A DNA stretch of 64,000 nucleotides from positions 228,280 to 292,279 of the forward strand of contig NZ_JAQSDR010000015.1 in the NCBI RefSeq assembly GCF_029946005.1, read 5' to 3'. The notes beneath the pieces are model-generated. The model ran no database searches. It was not told the DNA's origin and saw only the letters and a program-made list of their open reading frames with translations. Position 1 is the first letter of the stretch, and each line of letters begins with the position of its first letter. This stretch comes from Aquabacterium sp. Its GTDB lineage: Bacteria; Pseudomonadota; Gammaproteobacteria; Burkholderiales; Burkholderiaceae_C. The position numbers and the translations under genes are program-made. Shown piece after piece: positions 34,651 through 44,200 of the stretch.

Positions 34651-36042
34651 GTGTCCTCCCGCCCGCCTTTGGCGCCCACCAACCCGGTTTTGCTGGCCGA
34701 GTTGGCCGCCGCCAGCAGCGCCCGAGAAGGGGCCTTGCTGCTGCTCGCCACCCTGGCCACGCAAGTGGGTGCCAGCCGCGCCTGCCTGGCCTGGTGGCAC
34801 CGTGGACACGCGGTGACAGGCGAGGCCCAGTGGACCAGCCCCGAGGCGCCCGACACCGCCGCTTTGCTGCCCACGCAACGAGGCGCGGCGTTGGACGAGG
34901 CCATCGACCAGGGCGTCACCTTGAGTTGGCCGCCGATCCTGCCCGACCACGACCAGTGGGTAACGCTGGCGCACCGCACCCTGGCGCAGCGCCTGGACTG
35001 CGCGGTGCTGAGCGTGCCCTTGCCCGCTGGCGCCACGCCCACTGGTGCGCTGGGCCTGGAATGGTCGCGGGGCCAGCCGCCCGTCACGCCCGGCATGCAG
35101 CAGTTCATCGAAGACACGGTGGCGCAGTGCGCCCCATTGCTGGCCTGGCAGCGCCAGGCACAGCGCCCCTGGCATTGGCATGGGCGCCAAGCGATTCTGC
35201 GGCGCTGGCGGGACCTGAAAAACCATGAACACCCATGGCGGCGGCGCGGTTTGACGCTGGCCGGACTGGCGCTGGCGGTGCTGGCCCTGGTCCCCCTGCC
35301 TGACCGCATCGGGGGCCGTGGCCGCATCGAGGGTGCTGAACAGCGCGTGCTGGTGGCCCCCAGCGATGGCTTCATCAAGGCCACCCACGTGCACCCCGGC
35401 GACCGGGTCAAGGCGGGCCAGGTGCTGGCCGACCTGGCCGAGCAGGACCTGAAACTGGAGCGCGACAAGTGGGCCAGCCAGATGGCCCAGCACGAGAACA
35501 GCTACGCGGGCGCCATGACCCGGGCCGACCGCGCCGACGCGGCCATGAGCTTGGCCAAGGTGCAGGAAGCACAGGCCCAACTCGCTTTGGTCGACGAGCA
35601 GTTGCAGCGCTCGCAGTTGAACGCGCCCTTCGATGGCGTGGTGATCCAGGGTGACCTGAGTCAGTCGATTGGCGCGCCGGTGCGGCAAGGCGATGCCCTG
35701 CTGACGGTGGCCAGCACGCGGCAATACCGAGTGATCATCGAGGTCGATGAAACCGATGTGGGCAAGGTGCACGCGGGTCAAACCGGGGCGCTGGCTTTGT
35801 CCGCCTTGCCTTGGGACACGCTGGACCTGCGCGTGGTGCGCATCACCCCGCTGGCCCAGGCCCACGAGGGCCGCAATGTGTTCGATGTGCAGGCCGAGTT
35901 CACCGGCCCGGTGCCGCCCGAAGTGCGCCCTGGCCTGATGGGCCAAGCCAAGTTGGTGGTCGGCCAGCGCCCCTGGTTGTGGACGCTGGTGCGCCCCTTG
36001 CTGGAGCGCGCACGGCTGGGCCTGTGGTCCTGGTGGGGCTGA
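34651..36042 (+). CDS. HlyD-family membrane fusion protein with N-terminal GAF-like domain
   Basis: A 463-residue protein from GTG 34651, chosen for its AAGGA site. Residues about 10-160 resemble a cytoplasmic GAF domain (LLLLATLATQVGASRACLAW, then ALGLEW). One transmembrane helix lies at about 200-216 (TLAGLALAVLALVPL). The periplasmic part has a split biotinyl-lipoyl domain (VLVAPSDGFIKATHVHPGDRVKAGQVLADL; LNAPFDGVVIQGDLSQSIGAPV), a short coiled coil and a beta-barrel (VIIEVDETDVGKVHAGQ). HlyD proteins couple inner-membrane exporters to outer-membrane channels. No ABC transporter is encoded here; the M50-HlyD gene follows five bases later. Confidence 0.82.
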   Translation: MSSRPPLAPTNPVLLAELAAASSAREGALLLLATLATQVGASRACLAWWHRGHAVTGEAQWTSPEAPDTAALLPTQRGAALDEAIDQGVTLSWPPILPDHDQWVTLAHRTLAQRLDCAVLSVPLPAGATPTGALGLEWSRGQPPVTPGMQQFIEDTVAQCAPLLAWQRQAQRPWHWHGRQAILRRWRDLKNHEHPWRRRGLTLAGLALAVLALVPLPDRIGGRGRIEGAEQRVLVAPSDGFIKATHVHPGDRVKAGQVLADLAEQDLKLERDKWASQMAQHENSYAGAMTRADRADAAMSLAKVQEAQAQLALVDEQLQRSQLNAPFDGVVIQGDLSQSIGAPVRQGDALLTVASTRQYRVIIEVDETDVGKVHAGQTGALALSALPWDTLDLRVVRITPLAQAHEGRNVFDVQAEFTGPVPPEVRPGLMGQAKLVVGQRPWLWTLVRPLLERARLGLWSWWG

Positions 36043-36047
36043 CACCC

Positions 36048-38234
36048 ATGCTGCCGCACAGCCCCTTGTCCAGCCCGGACTGGCACCGCGTGGCGGCATT
36101 GCGCCCCAGGCTGCGCCCACGCGTCAGCGTAGAAGGCCAATGGGTGCGCGGTCAACGCTGGCAGGTGCTGCGCGACGACGACACCGGCCAGGCCTGCCGA
36201 CTCAACGCCTCGGCCTACCGCATCGCCGCCCGATTCGACGGGAGGCATGCGCTGCAAGAGCTGTGGCCTTGGCTGGACAGCCACGCCGAGCCGCCCACGC
36301 AAGACGACATCGTCGCCGTGCTGCGGCAACTGCAAAAGCAGCACCTGGTGGAGTTCGACGGCACGCCGGACTTTGGCGCGGTGGCATCGTCGACACCGAC
36401 CTGGACACCAGCCCCGAACACCGATGACCCAGGCACCAACAGCAAGTCATCCCTGATGGCCTGGCGCATCCCGCTGGGCAACCCCAGCCGCTGGTTGGAC
36501 CGGGCCGAGCCTGTGGCGCGCGCGGTGTTCTCGGTGCCCGGCCTGTTGGCATGGAGCCTGCTGATGCTGGGCCTACTGACCGGCTTGTTCATGCAGGGCA
36601 GCGCGCTGCAAGCGCATGCGACCACCTGGATGCAAACCCCAAAGCACCTGGCCTTGTCGCTGGTGCTGTACCCCTTCATCAAGGCCATCCACGAGGCTGC
36701 CCATGCCTTGGCCGTGCGCCGCTGGGGCGGGCAGGTGCGCGAGGCGGGCATCACGCTGTTGATGCTGATGCCCGTGCCTTATGTCGACGCCTCGGCCGCC
36801 AACGCGTTTCGCCATGCTTGGCAACGCATGCTGGTCAGCGCCGCCGGCATCATGGCCGAACTGGCCATGGCCGCCCTCGGTTTAGGGCTCTGGTTCAGCA
36901 CCACCGACGGCCTGCTGCACGACGCGGGCTTCGTGGTGTGGTTCATCGCCTGCGTGTCCACCTTGCTGTTCAACGCCAACCCTTTGCAAAGGCTGGACGG
37001 CTACCACGTCATGACCGACGCGCTGCACCTGCCCAACCTGGGCTCGCGCAGCAAGCAATGGTGGCAGGCCCAGGGCCAACGCTGGCTCACGCCGCAAGCC
37101 GACGCCGCCCAACAGGACGGGCATCCACAACCCGCGCCCGGCGAGCGGCCGTGGCTTGTCGCCTATTCGCCGCTGGCCTGGGTCTACCAGATGCTGCTGT
37201 GGGGCACCCTGGTGGTGTGGATTGGCGGCGTGTCCAGCGTGTTGGGCTGGCTGGGCGCGGCGCTGGCATTGCTGTTGGGTGTGATCAAACCCGCCTGGTC
37301 TTGGGGTCGCATCGCCTGGCAAGCGGTGCTGTGGCGCCCACGCCAGGAGCGCGCTGCGGCCCTGCGACGCGCGGCATTGCTGCTGGTGCCCCTGCTGGCG
37401 CTGCTCCTGCCCTGGCCCGACCGCCTCGTGGTGCGCGGCGTGGTCTGGGCGCCCGACCAGGCCCTGGTGCGCACCGAGGTCGATGGCTTGATCCAGGCCG
37501 TTCACCACGCCGATGGCGACACCGTCAAGCCGGGTGACCTGCTGGTCACCTTGCACAACGCCAAGTTGCTGGCCCAGCGCGAACGGCTGGCCGCGCAGGT
37601 CACGCAGGCCGAGCAGGACCAGTTCAACGGCATGGGCATCGGCCAGGACGCTGCCCAATCCGGCAAGGCCCAAGACGAGTTGCAACGCCTGCAGGCCGAG
37701 GTGGCCCGCCTGGACGAACAGATCGCGCACCTGCACGTGCGGGCCCTGAGCGCGGGCCGCCTGGTGCTGCCCAACGAACACGACCTGCCTGGCCGCTACC
37801 TGCGCCGAGGCGACCTGTTGGGCCATGTGCTGACCCAGCATCCCCTCACCGTGCGCGTGGCCGTGCGCGAAGCCGACGCCGTGCCATTGCGCCAGCACCT
37901 GGGCAAGGTGTCGGTGCGCCTGAGCAGCCAAGGACAGCGCGCCGAGCCAGGCACCCTGGTACGCGATGCCGTGGGCGCCACCCGCCAGTTGCCCAGCGCG
38001 GCCCTGAGCGAGCAACAAGGCGGCGAGATCCAGACCGATCCACAGGACGAGCACCACCTGAACACCACGCGCCCCATCGTGCTGATGGACGTGCGCCTGG
38101 ACCAGGCCGCCCCGGCCGAACGCCTGGGCGAACGCGCCTGGGTGCGCTTCGACCAGGGCTGGTCGCCCCCGGTGGCCCAGGGGTGGCGCTGGGCCCGCCA
38201 GCGCGTGGACGCCACCTTCCACCCCGGTCATTGA
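36048..38234 (+). CDS. M50-family membrane metalloprotease fused to a HlyD-like domain
   Basis: A 728-residue protein. Residues about 25-105 look like a PqqD-like winged domain. Hydrophobic helices start near 160; the zinc motif HEAAH is at 215-219 and the third-ligand motif NPLQRLDG at 311-318, both intact, as in site-2-type M50 proteases. More helices lie at about 380-425 and 455-470, followed by a periplasmic HlyD-like half (about 475-720; VVWAPDQALVRTEVDGLIQAVHHADGDTVKPGD, coiled coil, beta-barrel). Such M50-HlyD fusions accompany secreted-protein or peptide maturation systems. It follows the GAF-HlyD gene by five bases and precedes the SecA-like gene by one base. Confidence 0.82.
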   Translation: MLPHSPLSSPDWHRVAALRPRLRPRVSVEGQWVRGQRWQVLRDDDTGQACRLNASAYRIAARFDGRHALQELWPWLDSHAEPPTQDDIVAVLRQLQKQHLVEFDGTPDFGAVASSTPTWTPAPNTDDPGTNSKSSLMAWRIPLGNPSRWLDRAEPVARAVFSVPGLLAWSLLMLGLLTGLFMQGSALQAHATTWMQTPKHLALSLVLYPFIKAIHEAAHALAVRRWGGQVREAGITLLMLMPVPYVDASAANAFRHAWQRMLVSAAGIMAELAMAALGLGLWFSTTDGLLHDAGFVVWFIACVSTLLFNANPLQRLDGYHVMTDALHLPNLGSRSKQWWQAQGQRWLTPQADAAQQDGHPQPAPGERPWLVAYSPLAWVYQMLLWGTLVVWIGGVSSVLGWLGAALALLLGVIKPAWSWGRIAWQAVLWRPRQERAAALRRAALLLVPLLALLLPWPDRLVVRGVVWAPDQALVRTEVDGLIQAVHHADGDTVKPGDLLVTLHNAKLLAQRERLAAQVTQAEQDQFNGMGIGQDAAQSGKAQDELQRLQAEVARLDEQIAHLHVRALSAGRLVLPNEHDLPGRYLRRGDLLGHVLTQHPLTVRVAVREADAVPLRQHLGKVSVRLSSQGQRAEPGTLVRDAVGATRQLPSAALSEQQGGEIQTDPQDEHHLNTTRPIVLMDVRLDQAAPAERLGERAWVRFDQGWSPPVAQGWRWARQRVDATFHPGH

Positions 38235-38235
38235 C

Positions 38236-40221
38236 ATGAGCAGCGCCTTGCCCGCCTGGCCCAGGATGATCCCGATGCCGCACAGCGAAGCACTGGCCCG
38301 CCCGGGCCCGCGCTGGGGCGTTTACCCAGAACGGCCTGACCACGCGGATGCACGCCAGCGCGGCACATTGCCACGGCCCTGGCTGCCCACCTGGCTGCCT
38401 GCCTCCTGGCGCTTGGCCCTGTGCCGACCATGGCTGCGCCAGGTCCGGCAACGGTCGACCACACCAACATTGGACCTGAACGCTTGCCGCCAGAGCCTGC
38501 GCCGCGAAGGCTTCACCGCTGACACCGTGGCCCTGGCCCTGGCGCACGTGCTGCGCGCCACTGAGCAGACGCTGGGCCTGCGCCTGCACGACACCCAGTT
38601 GCTGGCCGCCACCTTGATGCTGGACCAGCAACTGGTGGAGATGGCCACTGGCGAGGGCAAGACCCTGGCCATGGCCTGTGCCGCTGCCGTGGCGGCACTG
38701 GCGGGCATCCCTGTGCACGTGATCACCGCCAACGACTACCTGGCCGAGCGCGATGCGCAAACGCTGGCCCCGCTGTTTGCCGCGCTGGGCATCTCGCTCG
38801 CGCACATTGCCCCCGCCATGCCCTCCGAGCAGCGCCGCCCCGTCTACGCGCAAGACGTGGTCTACGCCACCGCCAAAGAGGTCGCTTTCGACTACCTGCG
38901 CGATGGCCTGACCACGCCACAAGGCGCCCCGCCACTGCTGCGCGGCCTGAGCCTGGCATTGATCGACGAAGCCGACAGCATCCTGTTGGACGAGGCCAGC
39001 GTGCCCTTGATCATCTCGGTGACGCAGCAAGGCCAGGCTGCGCAGCAAGCGCACCGGCGCGCCGTGTGGTGGCAGGCCCTGCACCTGGCCCGGCGGCTGC
39101 GCAGCGATGGCGACTACACGGTGGACACCGGCCGCCACAGTGCCACGCTGAACCCTGTGGGCGAGCAACACATCGCTGGCCCGGCCGAGGCCCTGGGCGG
39201 TGTCTGGCGCCGCCCACGTTTGCGCCGCGACCTGCTGGGCCTGGCCATCACCGCCTTGCACGCCCTGCAACGCGATCAGCATTACCTGGTCCGAGAAGGC
39301 AAGGTGGAGCTGCTGGACACGCTCACTGGCCGCGTCGCCGTGGGCCGCGTGTGGTCACAAGGCTTGCACACCCTGATCGAATTGAAGGAAGGGTGCACAC
39401 CCAGCGCGCCCACCGAAACCCTGGCCCAGATCACCTTCCAGCGCTTCTTCAAACGCTACTGGCGACTGGGCGGCCTGAGTGGCACCCTGGTGGAAGCGCG
39501 CGCCGAGTTGCGCAGCCTGTACGACCTGGACGTGGTGCGGGTGCCGGAGCGCCTGCCCAGCCAGCGGCAGACCTGGCCCACCCTCGCCTTTGCCACGCCC
39601 GATCAGCGCTGGGGCGCCATCGCCGAGCGCGCCCGGCAACTGCAAGCCCAGGGCCGCCCCTTGCTCATCGGCACCGACTCGGTGCACGACTCCGAGCAGC
39701 TGTCACAGCACCTGCGGCAAGCGGGCGTCGTGCACACCGTGCTCAACGCCCGGCAAGACCAGCACGAGGCCGACATCGTTGCGCAAGCCGGGCAGGCCGG
39801 GCGGGTGACCGTGGCCACGCGCATGGCGGGCCGGGGCACCGACATCAGCCTGGATGAGGCGGCCTTGGCGGCGGGTGGATTGCACGTCATTCACTGCCAG
39901 CGCAACGAGTCGCGGCGCATGGACCGCCAGCTGGTGGGCCGTTGTGCGCGCCAAGGGCAAGCAGGCAGCACAGAAGCGTGGATTTGTGCCGCCATTTCGA
40001 ATGACCCTCCGCCCCCTTCTGAACCTAAGCTAACACGATGTATTCAATCCGCCGTCGCGCACCGTTCAACCCTGTCGCCCTGGTGCTGGTGGCACCTGCG
40101 CCTGCCCCAGTGGCTGGAGGAGCGCAGGCAAGCGGCTTTGCGGCGGCAACTGCTCGATCAAGACCGGCAATGGGCCGAGCAACATCGCCTCGCCCGGCAA
40201 AGCCGTGGGCCCTCTGCCTAG
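38236..40221 (+). CDS. SecA-like translocation motor lacking the C-terminal scaffold region
   Basis: A 661-residue SecA homologue. NBD1 has Walker A ATGEGKT (137-143) and DEAD box DEAD (244-247) in IDEADSILLDEASVPLII, close to SecA's DEVDSILIDEAR. A PPXD-like segment follows (about 265-390; GKVELLDTLTGRVAVGRVWSQGLH). NBD2 carries RMAGRGTD (529-536) and motif VI GRCARQG (568-574). The protein then ends within about 85 residues, so the helical scaffold/wing region and zinc-binding tail of housekeeping SecA (about 900 residues) are missing, while residues 1-80 are extra. It is probably a dedicated motor for the giant protein three genes on. Its end overlaps the second HlyD gene. Confidence 0.85.
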   Translation: MSSALPAWPRMIPMPHSEALARPGPRWGVYPERPDHADARQRGTLPRPWLPTWLPASWRLALCRPWLRQVRQRSTTPTLDLNACRQSLRREGFTADTVALALAHVLRATEQTLGLRLHDTQLLAATLMLDQQLVEMATGEGKTLAMACAAAVAALAGIPVHVITANDYLAERDAQTLAPLFAALGISLAHIAPAMPSEQRRPVYAQDVVYATAKEVAFDYLRDGLTTPQGAPPLLRGLSLALIDEADSILLDEASVPLIISVTQQGQAAQQAHRRAVWWQALHLARRLRSDGDYTVDTGRHSATLNPVGEQHIAGPAEALGGVWRRPRLRRDLLGLAITALHALQRDQHYLVREGKVELLDTLTGRVAVGRVWSQGLHTLIELKEGCTPSAPTETLAQITFQRFFKRYWRLGGLSGTLVEARAELRSLYDLDVVRVPERLPSQRQTWPTLAFATPDQRWGAIAERARQLQAQGRPLLIGTDSVHDSEQLSQHLRQAGVVHTVLNARQDQHEADIVAQAGQAGRVTVATRMAGRGTDISLDEAALAAGGLHVIHCQRNESRRMDRQLVGRCARQGQAGSTEAWICAAISNDPPPPSEPKLTRCIQSAVAHRSTLSPWCWWHLRLPQWLEERRQAALRRQLLDQDRQWAEQHRLARQSRGPSA

Positions 40222-41267
40222 GCGCCCTGCTGGGCTCGGTGGGCGCCGCCCATGCGGCACCGCCCAAACCGGCCGGCTGCCTGATCGAGCCCGACCAGGT
40301 GGCGGACGTGGGCTCGGCCGTCACCGGCATCATTGAAAAACTGAACGTCGCCTTGGGCGAACGCGTGGAAGCCGGGCAGCCCGTCGTGGTGCTGCGCGCC
40401 GACGTCGAACGCGCCAATGCCAACGCCGCCACCTTGCGCACGCAGATGGACGCCGAGGTCAAGGCCGCGGCCGCCAACCTGGAACTGGCCAGGCAGAAAG
40501 TGGTGCGCACCCAGCAACTGGTGGCCAAGGATTTTGTCTCGCAACAAGCGCTGGACCAGGCCAGTGCCGAGATGGAAGTGGCCGTGCAAAAACACACCCT
40601 CGCGCGCAGCCAGCAACGCATCTATGGCCAGGAACAAGCCATGGCGCAGGCTCAGCTGGGCCTGCGAACCTTGCGCAGCCCCATCAACGGCATCGTGGTG
40701 GAGCGCTACAGCAACCTCGGCGAGCGGGTGGAAGACCGTCCCGTGCTGCGCGTGGCCAGCATCGATCCGCTGCGCGTGTCGCTGATGGTGCCCATCACCC
40801 AGTACGGGCAGGTGCACCTTGGGGACCGCCTGTCGATCCACCCGGAGCTGCCAGGCATCGGCGCGGTCAGTGCCAAGGTGGAGTACGTTGACAAAGTCGT
40901 GGACGCGGCCAGCAACACCTTCCGCGTGCGCCTGAGCCTGCCCAACCCCGACCACCGCCTGCCTGCTGGCCTGCGCTGCAAGGCAGACTGGCCCGTGGCC
41001 GCCAACGGCACCGCGCCCGCACGCCCCGCCCCCAGCGCGGCACCCGCCCTGCCCGCGCCACAGCGCCCAAAGGCCGTGGCACAGCAGCCCACGCTGCCCG
41101 TGCACCTGCCCGCGGCCACCGCGTCCGCATCGACCTGGTTGAAGATGTCCCTGGCTTTGGCCCGCGTGCCGACCCAGCCTTCCTCAACCGTGGCCAACGC
41201 CGCCATGGTCAAGGCCAGCCAGCCGATCAGCCTGAGATTCAGCATCGCGCTGGCCGACGCCCGCTGA
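40170..41267 (+). CDS. Periplasmic HlyD/RND-type adaptor protein
   Basis: A 365-residue protein. ATG 40170 is chosen because a signal peptide follows at once (PWALCLGALLGSVGAAHA, cleavage near AHAAP); the frame is open 44 codons upstream inside the SecA-like gene. The mature part has a lipoyl half (VGSAVTGIIEKLNVALGERVEAGQPV), a long helical hairpin (about 75-155), the second lipoyl half (LRSPINGIVVERYSNLGERVEDRP) and a beta-barrel. A Pro/Ala-rich C-terminal part is of unknown use. It lacks a membrane anchor, unlike the first HlyD of the operon. It overlaps the SecA-like gene by 52 bases. Confidence 0.8.
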   Translation: MGRATSPRPAKPWALCLGALLGSVGAAHAAPPKPAGCLIEPDQVADVGSAVTGIIEKLNVALGERVEAGQPVVVLRADVERANANAATLRTQMDAEVKAAAANLELARQKVVRTQQLVAKDFVSQQALDQASAEMEVAVQKHTLARSQQRIYGQEQAMAQAQLGLRTLRSPINGIVVERYSNLGERVEDRPVLRVASIDPLRVSLMVPITQYGQVHLGDRLSIHPELPGIGAVSAKVEYVDKVVDAASNTFRVRLSLPNPDHRLPAGLRCKADWPVAANGTAPARPAPSAAPALPAPQRPKAVAQQPTLPVHLPAATASASTWLKMSLALARVPTQPSSTVANAAMVKASQPISLRFSIALADAR

Positions 41268-41294
41268 AGCGGCCGCTCATTGAACAGGCCCGGC

Positions 41295-44200
41295 ATGCGT
41301 TCCCTGCCACCCCCTCAGGTTCAAAGGCCCATCGCCGAGGCGATGGAGCCCCGCGTGCTGTACGCCGCCGATTTCGCGCCTGCCGCCTTCATGGGCAGCG
41401 CGGCGTCGGCCACCGACGCCAGCCACCAGCGCTTGATCGACACCAGCGCGGCCACGAACACCCAAGCCACGCCCGGCACCGAGATCGTCTTCATCGACGC
41501 CCGGGTGCCCGACCAGGCCACCTTGCTGGCCGACCTGAACGCGCAGGCCCAGGCCGGTCGTGCCATCGAGGTGGTGCTGATCAGCGCGGATGAGGATGGC
41601 ATCACCCGCATCACCCAGACCCTGGCCGATCGGCATGGCGTGTCGGCCTTGCATTTGATCTCGCACGGCGACAGCGGCTCGGCCCAGCTGGGCAACAGCG
41701 TGCTGGACGAAACCACCCTGGCCGCACGCGCCCACGACGTGGCCTCGTGGGGCCAAGCCCTCACGCTGGAGGCCGACCTGTTGCTCTACGGTTGCGACGT
41801 GGGTACACAAGCCGAGGGCCAGGCCCTGGTGCAAGGGCTGGCCGCCCTCACTGGCGCCGACGTGGCCGCCAGCGATGACCTGACCGGCACCAGCCTGCAA
41901 GGTGGCGACTGGGTGCTGGAAGTGCAAAGCGGCCACATCGAGGCGATGCTGGCTCCGAGCGCGCAGGCCCAAGCCTTGTTCAGTGGCGTGCTCGCTGCCG
42001 TTCCCACCGGCAAGGCCGATCTGGTCTGGTCCAACTCAGGCTCCGGCACGCCACAACTCAGCGTGTTCGATGGCGCCACCTCCAGCACCGCCACCAACAC
42101 GGCCAACACCGGCCAGTGGACCCTGGTGGATTCGGCCTCGTCCCCCAAGCGCAACGAGTTCATCGCGGTCGGCGTGACCACCACCGGCACCATCACCGGC
42201 GAAGTGATCAAGGATGGGGTCAGCACCCTGATCCCCTTGACCCTGGGCGGCGGCACGCCCACCAACCGGCAGGGCTTCGGCGTGGCCTACGAGCAAAGCA
42301 GCGGCGACGCCATGCTGGTCTGGAACGACGGCACCAACCTGAAGTACAGCCTCTACAACGGCAGCAGCTGGACAAGCGCCAGCACCATCGCGGGCTACAC
42401 CGGCGCTGCGCCCCAGCACATGCAGCTGGTGTCGCAGCCCGGCGGCGACGGCATGGCCCTGATCATCAGCGATGCCAATGCCGACGACCACGCCTTGATC
42501 TGGAATGGCAGCAGTTGGGGCCAGGCCATCACGCTGGACACTTCGGGCACCTCGGCCGCAGATCAAACGTCCATCGCCGTGGCCTACGAAGCGCAGAGCG
42601 GTCACGCCATGGTCGCTTACGCCAAGGCATCGGACGCCAACGTCTATTTCCGCGTGTTCGATGGCAGTGTGTGGGGCAATGAAACCGCCGCAGGCACCTA
42701 CCTGGAGGCCGCCACCCCGCAATGGCTGACCCTGGCCAGCGACCCCACCAGCAACCGCATCGCCATGGGCCTGATCAGCAGCTCAGGCACCCAAACCTTC
42801 ACCTCCTTCGCGGTGTGGAACCAGGGCGGCTCCCAAACCTGGGGCAACCGCACGGTCACCCCGGCCCAGAACACCACCACCAACGCCCCCACCGTGGGGG
42901 TGGCCTATGAAAGCCAAAGCGGCGATCTGTTGGCCGTGTACGGCAGCACCACGGCCAACACCGTGAACTACAAAACCTTGGGCAGCTCGGGCGTCTGGTC
43001 GGCCACGCAGGCCGGGCCCAATGCGGGCGGCATCGTGGGCGCTTTGCGGCTGAACAGCGACCCCACCACCAACAACATCATGCTGGGCATGCAGACCACC
43101 GGGGGCCGCCTGTCATTCTCGGACTGGACCGGCAGTGCCTGGCAAAGCTCGCCGGTGGTGGCCTCCAGCAACACGGGCAGCTCGCTCACACCGGCCTTCT
43201 CGTGGACCTTCCGAGAGCACATCGCCGGCAACACCACCAACACCTTGTGGCTGGGCTCCAATCAGGCCAACTCGGTCGGCTGGGACGGCGTCAACGCGGT
43301 CACCAGCACCGAGGTGCTCGCGCTGGAGAACCCCAACCTGCACTATGGCTCCGGCACGAACACGGACGGCACCTTCTCGCACGTGCTGGACATGTCGGCC
43401 TTTGGCGCCACGGGCCTGGACGACATCGCCTGGGTGTCACGCGATGTGGTGCTGTCGGGCAGCCTGACCGTGCACCGGGGTGACCTGCTTTTCTCGGTGC
43501 CCAGCACCACCACCCTGACCAGCGTCAACAGCTTGTCAGCGAACCGCAATGACGTCGTGCTATTCCGCCCCACCGTCGCGGGCGACTACTCGGCGGGCAC
43601 CTTCACCAAGGTCTTCACCGTCAGCAACAGCCTGCTGGGCCTGTCCCTCCTGTCGTCCACGGCCAGCATCCGAGGCTTGGCGCTGGTGGAGAAGACCGTC
43701 ACCATCGGCACCACCCAGGTACTGGCCGGCACCTTCCTGTTCAGCGCGGGCAATGGGAGCACCGCCGCCAATGACATCCTCAGCTTCAGAGTCGGCGAGA
43801 CGTCCGCGTCTACCCTCATTGAGGGCGATGACATCAACCTGGACAGCTCGATCACCGGCCTGGAAGTCATCACCAGCAGCACCCCATCGGCCAATACCTC
43901 GCTGCCTGCAGGTACTTTGCTGGTGAGCCTGGCCCAAGCCGATTCACAAGTGGCCAACAACTACGTCGACGTGACCGCCGCCGACGTCCTGGCCTTGACG
44001 GTTTACCGCACCTCCGGGAACAACAGTGCCATCGCCATCGGCACCCTGATGTTGCAAGGCAGCGCCGTCGGCATCACCGGCAGCATCGACAGCCTGGCGT
44101 TGACCTTGAGCGTTGCGCCGGTCATCGACAGCAACGGTGGTGGCGCCACGGCCAGCACCAGCGTCACGGAGAACACTACCGCCGTCACCACCGTGGTGGC

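Noticed and set aside
34651..41267. Type I (ABC) secretion system for the giant protein
   Set aside because: HlyD-type proteins are present, but there is no ABC transporter or TolC-like gene in the cluster, and no RTX nonapeptide repeats are seen in the giant protein.
40706..41296. Minus-strand frame with a signal-like start opposite the second HlyD adaptor
   Set aside because: The hydrophobic start is suggestive, but the plus frame shows strong GC at third codon positions to its stop and fits the operon; the minus product becomes low complexity.
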